NCBI GenBank assembly: GCA_002358835.1
Contig: DEPP01000046.1
Coordinates: 4,371 to 18,722 of the forward strand
Direction: 5' to 3'
Length of the DNA stretch: 14,352 nucleotides
Source: Bacteroidales bacterium UBA3389
GTDB taxonomy: Bacteria > Bacteroidota > Bacteroidia > Bacteroidales > P3
Part shown: piece by piece, positions 6,662 to 14,303 of the stretch
Numbering within the stretch: position 1 is the stretch's first letter
Layout: the number at the start of each line of letters is the position of its first letter
Made by a program: the position numbers and the translations under genes
Notes under the pieces: model-generated
The model's input: only the letters and a program-made list of their open reading frames with translations
Told to the model about the DNA's origin: nothing
Databases searched by the model: none

Positions 6662-6670
6662 TAATTTTGC
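6662..6670 (+). promoter_or_regulatory. Candidate -7 promoter element for xerD
   Basis: The plus strand reads TAATTTTGC, a full TAnnTTTGC match, 46 bases before the xerD ATG and directly abutting repeat array B. The place for a -33 box falls inside the repeat and holds no TTTG. Confidence 0.4.
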
Positions 6671-6716
6671 TCTTTTTTAGAGTGTGAAAATTAAGTGATT
6701 AAACGCAAAAAATGCA

Positions 6717-7697
6717 ATGGCATATAGTTTGAATGAAACAACGGTTACAGAATCCAAATGGAGAAAATATCTTCTCGGATTCAAATCATATATACTTATG
6801 GAGCGGTCTCATTCTGTCAATACTCTGAATGCTTACCTTGATGACTGCAATAAGTTTTTTACTTTCATGGAAAGAGAATATCCGAACATAGGACCACAAG
6901 AAACAGAACTTAAACACCTTCAACATTTCTTGAAAAAAACAGTCATGGGTGTTGTTCGAGATCAAGAACAGCGTATTTTGAAAGTCAGCACACAAAGAAG
7001 GATTATCAGCGGAGTGAGAGCCTTTTTCAAATATCTTATAATGGAAGACCTCTTGCTTAAAAACCCTTGTGATTTACTTGAAAATGCAAAAATGGAAAAG
7101 AATCTTCCTGTCGTCTTATCCGATTCGGAAATCAATAGAATGTTGGATGCGGTCGATAAAAGCACATTTCATGGTTATAGAAACGCACTTGAAATTGAGA
7201 TTTTGTACTCTTGCGGATTGCGAATAAGCGAACTGTTGAATCTAAAGACGAGTGATATTTACTGGACGCATGAATATATAAAGGTATTGGGAAAAGGTAA
7301 CAAAGAACGTTTGGTTCCGATTGGTGAAAGTGCTTTGCGACATCTCCGATACTTTATCGACAATCATCTTAGCAAACTAAACATAGACAAAAAGTGCAAA
7401 GGACTTATCTTTCTCAATCATTACGGCAGGCAATTGACACGTCAGCATGTTTTTCAAATGATTAAAGATCTTGCAAAAGAGGTTGGGATAAACAAAAACA
7501 TACATCCACACACTCTAAGGCATAGTTTTGCGACCGAACTCATAAGAGGAGGAGCTAATCTTGTTGTTGTGAAAGATATGATGGGACATCAGTCGATTCT
7601 ATCCACGGAAATATACACTCATGTCGATATAAACCATTTGCGAGAGACCATTATGTTGTATCATCCCTTATATAACAAAAAAGCATGGCAAGAATAG
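6717..7697 (+). CDS. xerD: Site-specific tyrosine recombinase XerD/XerC family
   Basis: A 326-residue cytoplasmic recombinase that resolves chromosome dimers at dif. An N-terminal SAM-like core-binding domain (about 14-122, with SHSVNTLNAYLDDCNKF) precedes the catalytic domain. All active-site residues are visible: Arg169 in CGLRISELLNL, Lys193 in GKGNKER, His265 and Arg268 in HPHTLRHSFA, His291 in MMGHQS, and the nucleophile Tyr300 in TEIYTHV. Length and sequence fit the single Xer of Bacteroidetes chromosomes, which is usually annotated XerD; XerC cannot be excluded by eye. It differs from phage and conjugative-transposon integrases by its short linker and Xer-type motifs. The last 13 bases overlap the next gene, so the two are probably co-translated. 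Confidence 0.92.
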   Translation: MAYSLNETTVTESKWRKYLLGFKSYILMERSHSVNTLNAYLDDCNKFFTFMEREYPNIGPQETELKHLQHFLKKTVMGVVRDQEQRILKVSTQRRIISGVRAFFKYLIMEDLLLKNPCDLLENAKMEKNLPVVLSDSEINRMLDAVDKSTFHGYRNALEIEILYSCGLRISELLNLKTSDIYWTHEYIKVLGKGNKERLVPIGESALRHLRYFIDNHLSKLNIDKKCKGLIFLNHYGRQLTRQHVFQMIKDLAKEVGINKNIHPHTLRHSFATELIRGGANLVVVKDMMGHQSILSTEIYTHVDINHLRETIMLYHPLYNKKAWQE

Positions 7698-8638
7698 AAC
7701 TCAAAGAAACATCGAATAGAATAATCAAGAAGTGGTTTGCCGCTTGCAGTGTCTTCTTTAAGATAATGATTCCTGTGAGTCTGATTATAAAAATCTTGGA
7801 AGAAACCGGCTTAATGCAATATGTGGGTTATGCTCTTTCGCCTTTGATGCAACCTTTGGGGCTTCCGGGAGAAATGGGGCTTGTTTGGGCAGCCACGATG
7901 TTAAGCAATATTTATGGCGGACTGCTTTCGCTTTCTTCGCTTCAGCCAGAGGGTGGAATGACTGTTGCTCAAATAACAACGCTTTCTTCTCTTATGCTTT
8001 TCGCTCACACATTCCTTATAGAGATTCCTATATGCGTCAAGGCAGGTTGTAGATTTATTCCGATATTTCTTATTCGCTTTGTCTCGGCATACCTTTTTGC
8101 TTTCTTGACAGCCCAAATCTGTATGAGGTTTTCTTTGTGTGATTCACCCGTAAGCGCAATACATTTTACCGAAACAAGTTCTTCTTGGGTTGGTTGGGCG
8201 ATTGGAGAAGTTAAAAAGTATGTTTCGATAGCTTTGATTGTGCTTTCGTTGGTTGTTTTGCTTGAATTGTTGGAGCGAATAGGTTTTTTGCGATTGTTGG
8301 AAAAAGTTTTGTCGCCCATAGTCGGCTTTATAGGAATTTCTCCCAAAGTTATACCGATAACGATCATTGGAATGACACTCGGATTAGCCTATGGAGGCGG
8401 ATTGATTGTTGCAGAAAGCAAAGAAAAGCCGATAGCGAAGCGAGATATCTTTCTTTCGTTGGCATTTCTCAGCCTTTTCCATTCGATAATCGAAGATCAC
8501 TTGCTCATGATTGGGATAGGAGCGAATGCGTTCTTTGTTTTCGTTCTGCGATTCGTCTTTTCGGTAGTTGCGATGTTGCTGATAAAATATCTGTATGATA
8601 ATTTCGGTAAGATATTGTCGGATTTTAGGAAATCATAG
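7685..8638 (+). CDS. Nucleoside recognition (gate) domain membrane protein, SpmAB-like
   Basis: A 317-residue inner-membrane protein with about eight hydrophobic segments arranged as two related halves (about 16-147 and 175-305). Each half starts with a helix carrying Lys and hydrophobic residues (FFKIMIPVSLIIKILEE; KKYVSIALIVLSLVVLLELL) followed by an LSPLM or LSPIV turn. This is the two-gate plan of the nucleoside recognition family, as found in spore maturation proteins SpmA and SpmB and in FeoB and NupC gates. The family motif SLFHSIIEDHLLM lies at 263-275. Substrate is unknown; 'nucleoside recognition' is a family name, not a proven activity, and sporulation is not expected here. Its ATG lies inside xerD, and its 3' end overlaps recG by 14 bases on the other strand. 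Confidence 0.85.
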   Translation: MARIELKETSNRIIKKWFAACSVFFKIMIPVSLIIKILEETGLMQYVGYALSPLMQPLGLPGEMGLVWAATMLSNIYGGLLSLSSLQPEGGMTVAQITTLSSLMLFAHTFLIEIPICVKAGCRFIPIFLIRFVSAYLFAFLTAQICMRFSLCDSPVSAIHFTETSSSWVGWAIGEVKKYVSIALIVLSLVVLLELLERIGFLRLLEKVLSPIVGFIGISPKVIPITIIGMTLGLAYGGGLIVAESKEKPIAKRDIFLSLAFLSLFHSIIEDHLLMIGIGANAFFVFVLRFVFSVVAMLLIKYLYDNFGKILSDFRKS

Positions 8639-10724
8639 AGAAGTCGCTGATTTTGTGTTTTTCGAAAAAGAACTTTCGAAGTATGATGTGTTGGGCTAAT
8701 TCCAAAAAAGGATCTTGCTCAACAATGTTTTGTGTGATTTGTCTTGCTTGATAGAGTAGTTTTTCGTCTTTTACGATGTCGGCAATCTTCAAGTTGAGGA
8801 CACCACTCTGTGCAGTACCCGACATATCTCCTGGTCCGCGAAGCTGTAAGTCTGCTTGGGAAATCTGAAATCCGTCATTGGTGCGACACATCGTCTCTAT
8901 ACGGAAGCGAGCCTCGGAAGAAAGTTCGTCTTTTGTCCTTAGGATACAATAACTCTGCTTTCCGCCTCGTCCGACTCTGCCTCTGAGTTGATGAAGTTGT
9001 GCAAGACCGAAACGTTCTGCGTTTTCGATAACCATGACAGTTGCATTCGGAACATCGACACCAACTTCTATGACCGTAGTTGCAACCATTATGTTTGTGA
9101 TTCCTTTTTTGAATCGTTCCATTTCGTAATCTTTGTCTTCAGGTCTCATTTTCCCGTGAACGATACTTATTTGAAATTTAGGCAAAGGAAATTCCCGAAC
9201 AATACTTTCGTAACCGTCCATAAGGTCTTTAAGATCTAACTTTTCGCTTTCTTTAATCAGCGGATACACAACATAGATTTGCCGTCCTTCCTCTATTTGT
9301 TGGTGCATGAAAGCAAACAATCGAAGAATATCTTTGTCGTAAAGGTGGGTTGTAAGTATGGGTTTGCGTCCAGCAGGTAGCTCATCAATCACCGAATACT
9401 CCAAATCACCGTAAAGAGTCATTGCAAGAGTTCGACAAATCGGCGTTGCAGTCATAACCAAAACGTGAGGCGGAATAGTGTTTTTTGACCACATTTTTGC
9501 TCTTTGTTCAACCCCGAATCTGTGTTGCTCATCTATCACGACCAAACCAAGATTTTTGAAAACGACATTGTCTTCCAAAATAGCGTGAGTGCCAACCAAT
9601 ATGTTGATTGTGCCATCTGCCAAATCGCTTAAAAGAACTTTTCTTTCTTTTCCTTTACTGCTTCCTGTCAATAGCGAGATGTTTATATTCATATCGCCAA
9701 GGAATTTATTGATGCTTTGAAAGTGCTGCTTGGCAAGTATTTCGGTCGGAGCGAGTATTGTTGCCTGAAAGCGGTTATCGCAAGCTATCAACATGCTTAA
9801 AAGAGCCACCAACGTCTTTCCGCTACCCACATCACCCTGTAGCAGTCTGTTCATTTGCCTTCCTGAACGCATATCATTCCTTATTTCTTTCACCACACGC
9901 TTTTGGGCATTTGTCAGTTCGAAAGGCAGATGTTCGTTGAAGAATGTATTAAAGTGTTCGCCTACTTTTTCAAAAACGAATCCGCGAGATCTGTTTTGAC
10001 GATTCGATTTTATGATAAGATGCTCTAATTGCATGAAGAAAAATTCTTCGAACTTCAATCTGAATTTTGCTCTTGCCAAAGCCTCTTCGTTGATAGGAAG
10101 ATGTATGTTAAGGATCGCTTCTTTACGAGAGAGAAGATGATATTGAGATATTATGTATTCAGGTAAGGTTTCTTCGATAAGCACAGAGAATGTTTTCAAA
10201 GTGCTTTTCATTATTTGAGTCATCTGTTTCGATGCAAGAAAGCTTTTTTTCATCCTGTCCGAAGTGTTATACATAGGAGTGAACTTTTCTTTCTTGTAAT
10301 CTTTCTGGGGATTGAATCGTTCAAATTCCGGATGCGGAATGTTATACACGCCGTTAAAGTAATTAGGTTTTCCAAAGATTACATAAATTTCATCTTTTGC
10401 AAAAATATTGCTTAACCATTTCAATCCGCTGAAAAAAATCAAATCGATAAAACCTGTTTCGTCCGCAATCCTTACAATAAGCCGCTGACTCTTTCCAACA
10501 CCTGCCAATTGCTTTCCTATAACCTTACCGATTAAAAGCGTATATACGTCAGAGGAATTTATTTCCGCAATTTTGATAAAGCGACTCTTGTCCACATATC
10601 TGTAAGGGTAGTAGTCGAACAGGTCTTTCAAAGTCAGCAAACCAAGTTCCTGTTTCAGAACGGCTGCTTTCTTTTCACCGATTTCGGAAATCATTTCGAG
10701 TTTTATTTCAGACAGAGGCTTCAT
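8625..10724 (-). CDS. recG: ATP-dependent DNA helicase RecG
   Basis: A 699-residue superfamily 2 helicase that remodels stalled replication forks and branched recombination intermediates. An N-terminal wedge/OB-fold domain (about 60-170) is followed by the two helicase lobes. Motifs seen are the QGDVGSGKT Walker A (296-304), APTEILAKQH (325-334), Walker B DEQH (398-401) in VVIDEQHRFGVEQR, motif III TATPICRTLA (425-434), ATTVIEVGVDVPNA (548-561), and motif VI QLHQLRGRVGRG (576-587). The C-terminal LQLRGPGDMSGTAQSG segment is typical of RecG. Motif III usually reads TATPIPRTL, so Cys430 replaces the common proline. Length is normal. A -7 promoter element lies about 25 bases upstream, and the gene appears to be transcribed alone. 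Confidence 0.97.
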   Translation of the reverse strand: MKPLSEIKLEMISEIGEKKAAVLKQELGLLTLKDLFDYYPYRYVDKSRFIKIAEINSSDVYTLLIGKVIGKQLAGVGKSQRLIVRIADETGFIDLIFFSGLKWLSNIFAKDEIYVIFGKPNYFNGVYNIPHPEFERFNPQKDYKKEKFTPMYNTSDRMKKSFLASKQMTQIMKSTLKTFSVLIEETLPEYIISQYHLLSRKEAILNIHLPINEEALARAKFRLKFEEFFFMQLEHLIIKSNRQNRSRGFVFEKVGEHFNTFFNEHLPFELTNAQKRVVKEIRNDMRSGRQMNRLLQGDVGSGKTLVALLSMLIACDNRFQATILAPTEILAKQHFQSINKFLGDMNINISLLTGSSKGKERKVLLSDLADGTINILVGTHAILEDNVVFKNLGLVVIDEQHRFGVEQRAKMWSKNTIPPHVLVMTATPICRTLAMTLYGDLEYSVIDELPAGRKPILTTHLYDKDILRLFAFMHQQIEEGRQIYVVYPLIKESEKLDLKDLMDGYESIVREFPLPKFQISIVHGKMRPEDKDYEMERFKKGITNIMVATTVIEVGVDVPNATVMVIENAERFGLAQLHQLRGRVGRGGKQSYCILRTKDELSSEARFRIETMCRTNDGFQISQADLQLRGPGDMSGTAQSGVLNLKIADIVKDEKLLYQARQITQNIVEQDPFLELAQHIILRKFFFEKHKISDFSMIS

Positions 10725-10749
10725 TTCCTTGAACGAATCAAATTTTGTA

Positions 10750-10757
10750 CAAAGGTA
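10750..10757 (-). promoter_or_regulatory. Candidate -7 promoter element for recG
   Basis: On the minus strand TACCTTTG fully matches TAnnTTTG. It lies 25 bases before the recG ATG, predicting a leader of about 20 bases. No TTTG -33 box is visible. Confidence 0.45.
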
Positions 10758-10812
10758 CGCATAAAAGTCCGAATAGTGTTTTTTCTTTGTTTGGAATGCT
10801 GGATTTTCTTTC

Positions 10813-10911
10813 TTTGTTTCAGAAAAATGAATCTTGATTTCAGCGGAACGAATCTTTGTTTTATTTTTCTGTTTCTTTGTTTTATTTCAAGGGCTTTTTT
10901 GAATGATTGAA
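10813..10911 (+). repeat. Intergenic array of the 21-bp unit (array C)
   Basis: Four exact 21-base units at 10813-10833, 10834-10854, 10855-10875 and 10876-10896. They begin TTTGTTTCAG, TTGATTTCAG, TTTGTTTTAT and TTTGTTTTAT. The first two end GAATC and the third GTTTC; the fourth ends GGGCTT. Similarity to array B continues to 10911 and back to 10809. A looser TTTGTTTGGAATG piece occurs just upstream (from 10788). The array lies between the tRNA-Gln terminator and the recG promoter, outside both transcription units as predicted. Confidence 0.85.
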
Positions 10912-10950
10912 ACGTTGTTTGGATTTGGAAATTTTATTTGGGAAAACAGA

Positions 10951-10984
10951 AAACAAAAAAGGGAATCGAATAATCTCGATTCCC
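10951..10984 (-). terminator. Intrinsic terminator of tRNA-Gln
   Basis: A perfect 9-bp stem, GGGAATCGA with TCGATTCCC (arms 10961-10969 and 10976-10984) and a 6-base loop. On the minus strand it is followed at once by TTTTTTGTTT. It begins 3 bases after the tRNA 3' end. Confidence 0.85.
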
Positions 10985-10987
10985 TTG

Positions 10988-11058
10988 TTATCCCGTCAGG
11001 ACTCGAACCTGAAATGTCTGAACCAAAATCAGATGTGTTACCATTACACCACGGGACA
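10988..11058 (-). tRNA. tRNA-Gln, anticodon TTG
   Basis: A 71-base minus-strand cloverleaf. The acceptor stem is TGTCCCG with CGGGATA (one G-T pair). The D arm is GTGTAATGGTAACAC. The anticodon stem is TCTGA/TCAGA around the loop TTTTGGT, which places TTG at positions 34-36. The T stem is TCAGG/CCTGA with the loop TTCGAGT. The discriminator base is A and CCA is not encoded. It has its own promoter and terminator, so it is a single-gene unit. Confidence 0.95.
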
Positions 11059-11121
11059 ATCCTTCAAAAATATGGTTAAACGTTAGCTTGAATTGCTGTC
11101 GTTATTCCCCTTTTTGCGAGT

Positions 11122-11153
11122 GCAAAGATACTACCTTTTTTGATTCCGACAAA
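11122..11153 (-). promoter_or_regulatory. Consensus Bacteroidetes promoter of tRNA-Gln
   Basis: On the minus strand TTTG (11150-11153), a 19-base spacer, then TATCTTTGC (11122-11130): a full match to both promoter boxes at ideal spacing. The start of transcription is expected near 11115-11118, leaving a 5' leader of about 60 bases to be removed from the tRNA. Confidence 0.7.
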
Positions 11154-11182
11154 ATTTTCTGTGATTTTTTTCAAATTTTTTA

Positions 11183-11213
11183 TTGTTTTTCTTCGTTCTT
11201 GAGTTAAATTTGC
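11183..11213 (+). promoter_or_regulatory. Bacteroidetes promoter of the ABC transporter ATPase gene
   Basis: TTG (11183-11185), a 19-base spacer, then TAAATTTGC (11205-11213). The -7 box is a full match and the -33 box reads ATTG. The expected leader is about 40 bases. GGAG stands shortly before the ATG at 11258. It is divergent from the tRNA-Gln promoter 30 bases away. Confidence 0.6.
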
Positions 11214-11257
11214 ATTGAAAAAAATTGATGAATTAAACAATATGTTTTCTTGGAGCA

Positions 11258-12973
11258 ATGAATGAAAGTGTTGAAAGAGAGAATAATGGAAATGTCCTAG
11301 AGATAGAAAATCTTCATTTGGAGTTTCGTTCGCATGGAATTTGGAGAGAAGTTGTAAAAGGAGTGAATTTTTCGTTAAAAAAAGGCGAAACGCTCGGTTT
11401 AGTGGGCGAATCAGGCTCAGGAAAGAGTGTTTCTGCACTTGCAACTATGGGTTTGTTGGACAAAAATAACTCAAAAATCACTCAAGGTCGCATATTGTTC
11501 GATTCATCTGTCGATTTGTTGCAATTGAGCGAAAAAGAAATGCGGAAATATCGCGGAGGAAAAATCGCAATGATATTTCAAGAGCCGATGACTTCGTTAA
11601 ATCCTGTTGTTAAATGTGGAAAACAAGTTGTTGAAATGATATTGCAACATGAGGATTGCTCGAAAAAAGATGCCGAAAAGAGGGTCTTGGAGTTGTTTGA
11701 TGAAGTTCTGTTGCCTAATCCTTCGAGAGTATTTGATGCTTATCCGCATGAATTGTCTGGAGGGCAAAAACAAAGAGTCATGATTGCTATGGCGATAGCT
11801 TGTAAGCCCGAAGTGTTGATTGCAGATGAGCCAACGACTGCTTTGGATGTAAGTGTGCAAAAAGCCGTATTGGATTTGATAAAGACGGTTCAGCAAAAAT
11901 ATGGTATGGGTGTGGTATTCATATCGCATGATTTGGGAATCGTTCATAGTATATCGGATAGGATAGCCGTTATATATAAAGGTAGTATAGTCGAAACAGG
12001 GGATAAGGATAGCGTTTTTTTGAATCCGCAACATCCATACACAAAAGGATTGCTTGCTTGCCGACCTTCGATGAACGAACGCCCCAAACGCCTGCCTACT
12101 GTTGATGATTATTTAAATGGAACAAATAATGACAATGATGTTATAACGCAAGAAGAGCGTTCAAAGCAACATTCGGAAATTTATTCCCAAGAACCGATTT
12201 TGCAAGTCAGAGATTTGGAAGTGGAATATGTGCTTGATAAGAATCTGTTTGGCAAAAGTAAAAAGACGCTTAAGGCAGTCGATAAGGTAGGCTTTGATTT
12301 GTATAGAGGAGAAACCTTGGGTTTGGTTGGTGAATCTGGATGTGGAAAAACTACTCTTGGAAGAGCGATTATGCAATTGGTGGAAAATTCATCGGAAAAC
12401 ATCGTTTTTGAAAACAGAATCTTGAACTGCAACTCCCATTCCGAACTAAAAAAACTACGAAGAGACATTCAGATTATCTTCCAAGACCCATATTCTTCGC
12501 TCAATCCAAAAATCACTGTCGGGCAAGCAATAGGCGAACCATTGAAAACATATTCGATAGAATCGGATGCAAAAAAACGAAAAGCACTTGTTTTAGAGAT
12601 GATGGAGAAAGTTGGTTTGGAAGCATCACATTACGATCGCTATCCTCACGAATTTTCAGGCGGTCAGCGGCAACGAATAGGCATTGCAAGAGCTCTTATA
12701 CTCAGACCGAAGATTGTTATTTGCGATGAGTCGGTTTCTGCATTGGATGTCAGCATTCAAGCACAAGTGTTGAATCTTTTGGCAGATCTGAAAAGGGAAT
12801 TCGGATTAACTTATATTTTTATCTCGCATGACCTTGCTGTTGTAAAGTATGTATCAGATAGAATGATAGTTATGCGCAAGGGAAAGGTGATTCAAATCGA
12901 TGAAGCCGACAAAGTGTATTCTGCTCCTTCGGATGAATATGTCAAAACATTGATTGACTCCATTCCAAGTTAA
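11258..12973 (+). CDS. Fused two-domain ATP-binding subunit of a peptide/nickel-type ABC transporter (DppD-DppF fusion)
   Basis: A 571-residue cytoplasmic ATPase that would power a peptide-type importer. It holds two complete nucleotide-binding domains in one chain, as in GsiA or YejF. Domain 1: Walker A GESGSGKS (50-57), Q-loop Gln108, signature LSGGQ (166-170), Walker B VLIADE (186-191), His224. Domain 2: GESGCGKT (358-365), Gln409, FSGGQ (466-470), IVICDE (486-491), His524. The PQHPYTKGLLACRP stretch after domain 1 (257-270) is the oligopeptide-transporter C-terminal motif of this family; this region often carries cysteines for an iron-sulphur site in DppD/DppF proteins, but only Cys268 is seen here. 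A polar linker (about 285-310) joins the halves. Permease and binding-protein genes are absent from both sides, so its partners must be encoded elsewhere. Substrate cannot be told from sequence. Confidence 0.92.
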   Translation: MNESVERENNGNVLEIENLHLEFRSHGIWREVVKGVNFSLKKGETLGLVGESGSGKSVSALATMGLLDKNNSKITQGRILFDSSVDLLQLSEKEMRKYRGGKIAMIFQEPMTSLNPVVKCGKQVVEMILQHEDCSKKDAEKRVLELFDEVLLPNPSRVFDAYPHELSGGQKQRVMIAMAIACKPEVLIADEPTTALDVSVQKAVLDLIKTVQQKYGMGVVFISHDLGIVHSISDRIAVIYKGSIVETGDKDSVFLNPQHPYTKGLLACRPSMNERPKRLPTVDDYLNGTNNDNDVITQEERSKQHSEIYSQEPILQVRDLEVEYVLDKNLFGKSKKTLKAVDKVGFDLYRGETLGLVGESGCGKTTLGRAIMQLVENSSENIVFENRILNCNSHSELKKLRRDIQIIFQDPYSSLNPKITVGQAIGEPLKTYSIESDAKKRKALVLEMMEKVGLEASHYDRYPHEFSGGQRQRIGIARALILRPKIVICDESVSALDVSIQAQVLNLLADLKREFGLTYIFISHDLAVVKYVSDRMIVMRKGKVIQIDEADKVYSAPSDEYVKTLIDSIPS

Positions 12974-12975
12974 AT

Positions 12976-13007
12976 TTTGTAGCTTTGAAAAAAATGCTTA
13001 CATTTGC
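12976..13007 (+). promoter_or_regulatory. Consensus Bacteroidetes promoter of the arginine deiminase gene
   Basis: TTTG (12976-12979), a 19-base spacer, then TACATTTGC (12999-13007), matching both boxes at ideal spacing. It begins only 2 bases after the ABC gene's stop codon, so the deiminase is likely a separate unit. The expected start is near 13012, right at the edge of the leader hairpin. Confidence 0.7.
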
Positions 13008-13012
13008 AATTT

Positions 13013-13034
13013 CAATGCAATGAAAGTTGCATTG
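13013..13034 (+). promoter_or_regulatory. Perfect inverted repeat at the transcription start of the deiminase gene
   Basis: CAATGCAA (13013-13020), loop TGAAAG, TTGCATTG (13027-13034): an 8-bp perfect stem. It lies directly downstream of the promoter, in the predicted 5' leader. It is not followed by a T run, so it is unlikely to be a terminator of the ABC gene. It could be a repressor operator or a hairpin that protects or regulates the message. Confidence 0.5.
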
Positions 13035-13063
13035 TTTAAGTAGTAGAATTAATATAAGTTTTT

Positions 13064-14296
13064 ATGGATTTTATAGAAGTAAACTCGGAGATAGGTCAGC
13101 TTGATGGCGTGATACTTCATACTCCGGGCATAGAGATTGAACAAATGACACCCGCAAGTATTCAAGAGGCTTTATACAGTGACTTATTGAATTTGCGGAT
13201 AGCTCAAAAGGAATATTCGAATTTTGAAGGCGTGTTATCCAAATGGACAAAAACTTATCAGGTTGTTGATTTGCTTGAAAAGGTTCTGGATAACAATTCG
13301 GTAAAAGCTGAATTACTCAACAAGATTTTATTGAAAGAAAACAGACAATTTTTGTTTGCAGAATTGGTTTCTTTACCAAGCAATCAGTTAGCAAAGTTTT
13401 TGATTGAGGGATACCCGTATGTGGCAGGTGTTCACCCGAAAGAATTTGAGCAAGGCAGGTATATGCTGAATCCTTTGTATAATTTGTTTTTCACGAGGGA
13501 CGCTTCCTCATCTGTTTACGACCAAGTGTTGATTCATTCTATGAGTACGGATGTACGAGACAGAGAAAGCTACATCATGGAATCAATTTTCAGAAATTCT
13601 TTTGGCGTAACTACAATCAATCCAAAGGCAGTTGAGGGTGCTCATACCGAAGGAGGTGATGTGCTTATTGCAAGAGAAGATGTTCTTTTCGTTGGTAATG
13701 GTTGCAGAACAAACAAAAAAGGAATCGACTTTTTGACACAATATTTTGCGTCTCGAAAAGATCGTCAGCATATCATCGTTCAAGAATTGCCAACCAAGCC
13801 TGAGTCGTTCATTCACTTGGATATGGTATTCACAATGCTTGCAAAAGACAAATGTATGGCCTATTCACCGTTGATATTACAATCAAACACCGGATTCAAT
13901 ACAACACACATCGAAATAGATAACGGACAGATTCGCTACCATGAAAGAAGCAATTTCTTGGAAGCAACAAAGCATGTCGGATTTGACTTAGAGCCTGTAA
14001 TCTGTGGCGGAAACGATTCATGGTATCAACAAAGAGAACAATGGCATTCAGGAGCTAATTTCTTCGCATTGGGAGAGGGAAAAATATTAGGCTATGCCCG
14101 CAACACACATACAATAGAGGCGTTGAACAATGCAGGATTTGATGTATTGAAAGCCGAAGATGTATGCAGCGGAAAAGAAGATATGCACGCACATGAACGT
14201 TTTGTCATAACCTTTGAGGCAGCCGAATTGCCAAGAGGCGGAGGCGGAGCAAGATGTATGACAATGCCTATCAAGCGTCAAAAAGTCAATTGGTAA
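13064..14296 (+). CDS. arcA: Arginine deiminase
   Basis: A 410-residue cytoplasmic enzyme of the guanidino-group-modifying superfamily, converting arginine to citrulline and ammonia. The opening GQLDGVILHTPGIEIEQMTP matches the family start. The catalytic residues are present: Asp146 in LFFTRDAS, Glu196 in TEGGDV, His251 and Asp253 in FIHLDMVF, and the nucleophile Cys398 in GGGGARCMTMP. Arg215 (GCRTNKKG) and Arg391 (LPRGGGG) are candidates for substrate contact. Length agrees with bacterial arginine deiminases (about 405-420) and excludes peptidyl-arginine or agmatine deiminases. No ornithine carbamoyltransferase, carbamate kinase or antiporter gene is adjacent, so it is not in a standard arc operon within this window. 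Its role may be arginine use or pH control, which is inferred. Its own promoter and leader hairpin suggest separate regulation. Confidence 0.92.
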   Translation: MDFIEVNSEIGQLDGVILHTPGIEIEQMTPASIQEALYSDLLNLRIAQKEYSNFEGVLSKWTKTYQVVDLLEKVLDNNSVKAELLNKILLKENRQFLFAELVSLPSNQLAKFLIEGYPYVAGVHPKEFEQGRYMLNPLYNLFFTRDASSSVYDQVLIHSMSTDVRDRESYIMESIFRNSFGVTTINPKAVEGAHTEGGDVLIAREDVLFVGNGCRTNKKGIDFLTQYFASRKDRQHIIVQELPTKPESFIHLDMVFTMLAKDKCMAYSPLILQSNTGFNTTHIEIDNGQIRYHERSNFLEATKHVGFDLEPVICGGNDSWYQQREQWHSGANFFALGEGKILGYARNTHTIEALNNAGFDVLKAEDVCSGKEDMHAHERFVITFEAAELPRGGGGARCMTMPIKRQKVNW

Positions 14297-14303
14297 TTTT
14301 TTT

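Noticed and set aside
8005..8367. 120-residue minus-strand frame
   Set aside because: Antisense to the gate-domain protein, whose membrane segments and family motif are clear.
6559..10911. Transposon or integrative element bounded by inverted repeats and carrying a tyrosine recombinase
   Set aside because: The contents are core genes (Xer, gate protein, RecG), the recombinase has chromosomal Xer features, and the same repeat family occurs outside the segment. No target-site duplication was seen.
11076..11444. 122-residue minus-strand frame over the tRNA/ABC promoter region
   Set aside because: It covers two consensus promoters and the start of the ABC ATPase in antisense; no recognisable motifs.
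13013..13034. Terminator for the ABC transporter gene
   Set aside because: The hairpin is not followed by a T run and lies downstream of a consensus promoter for the next gene.
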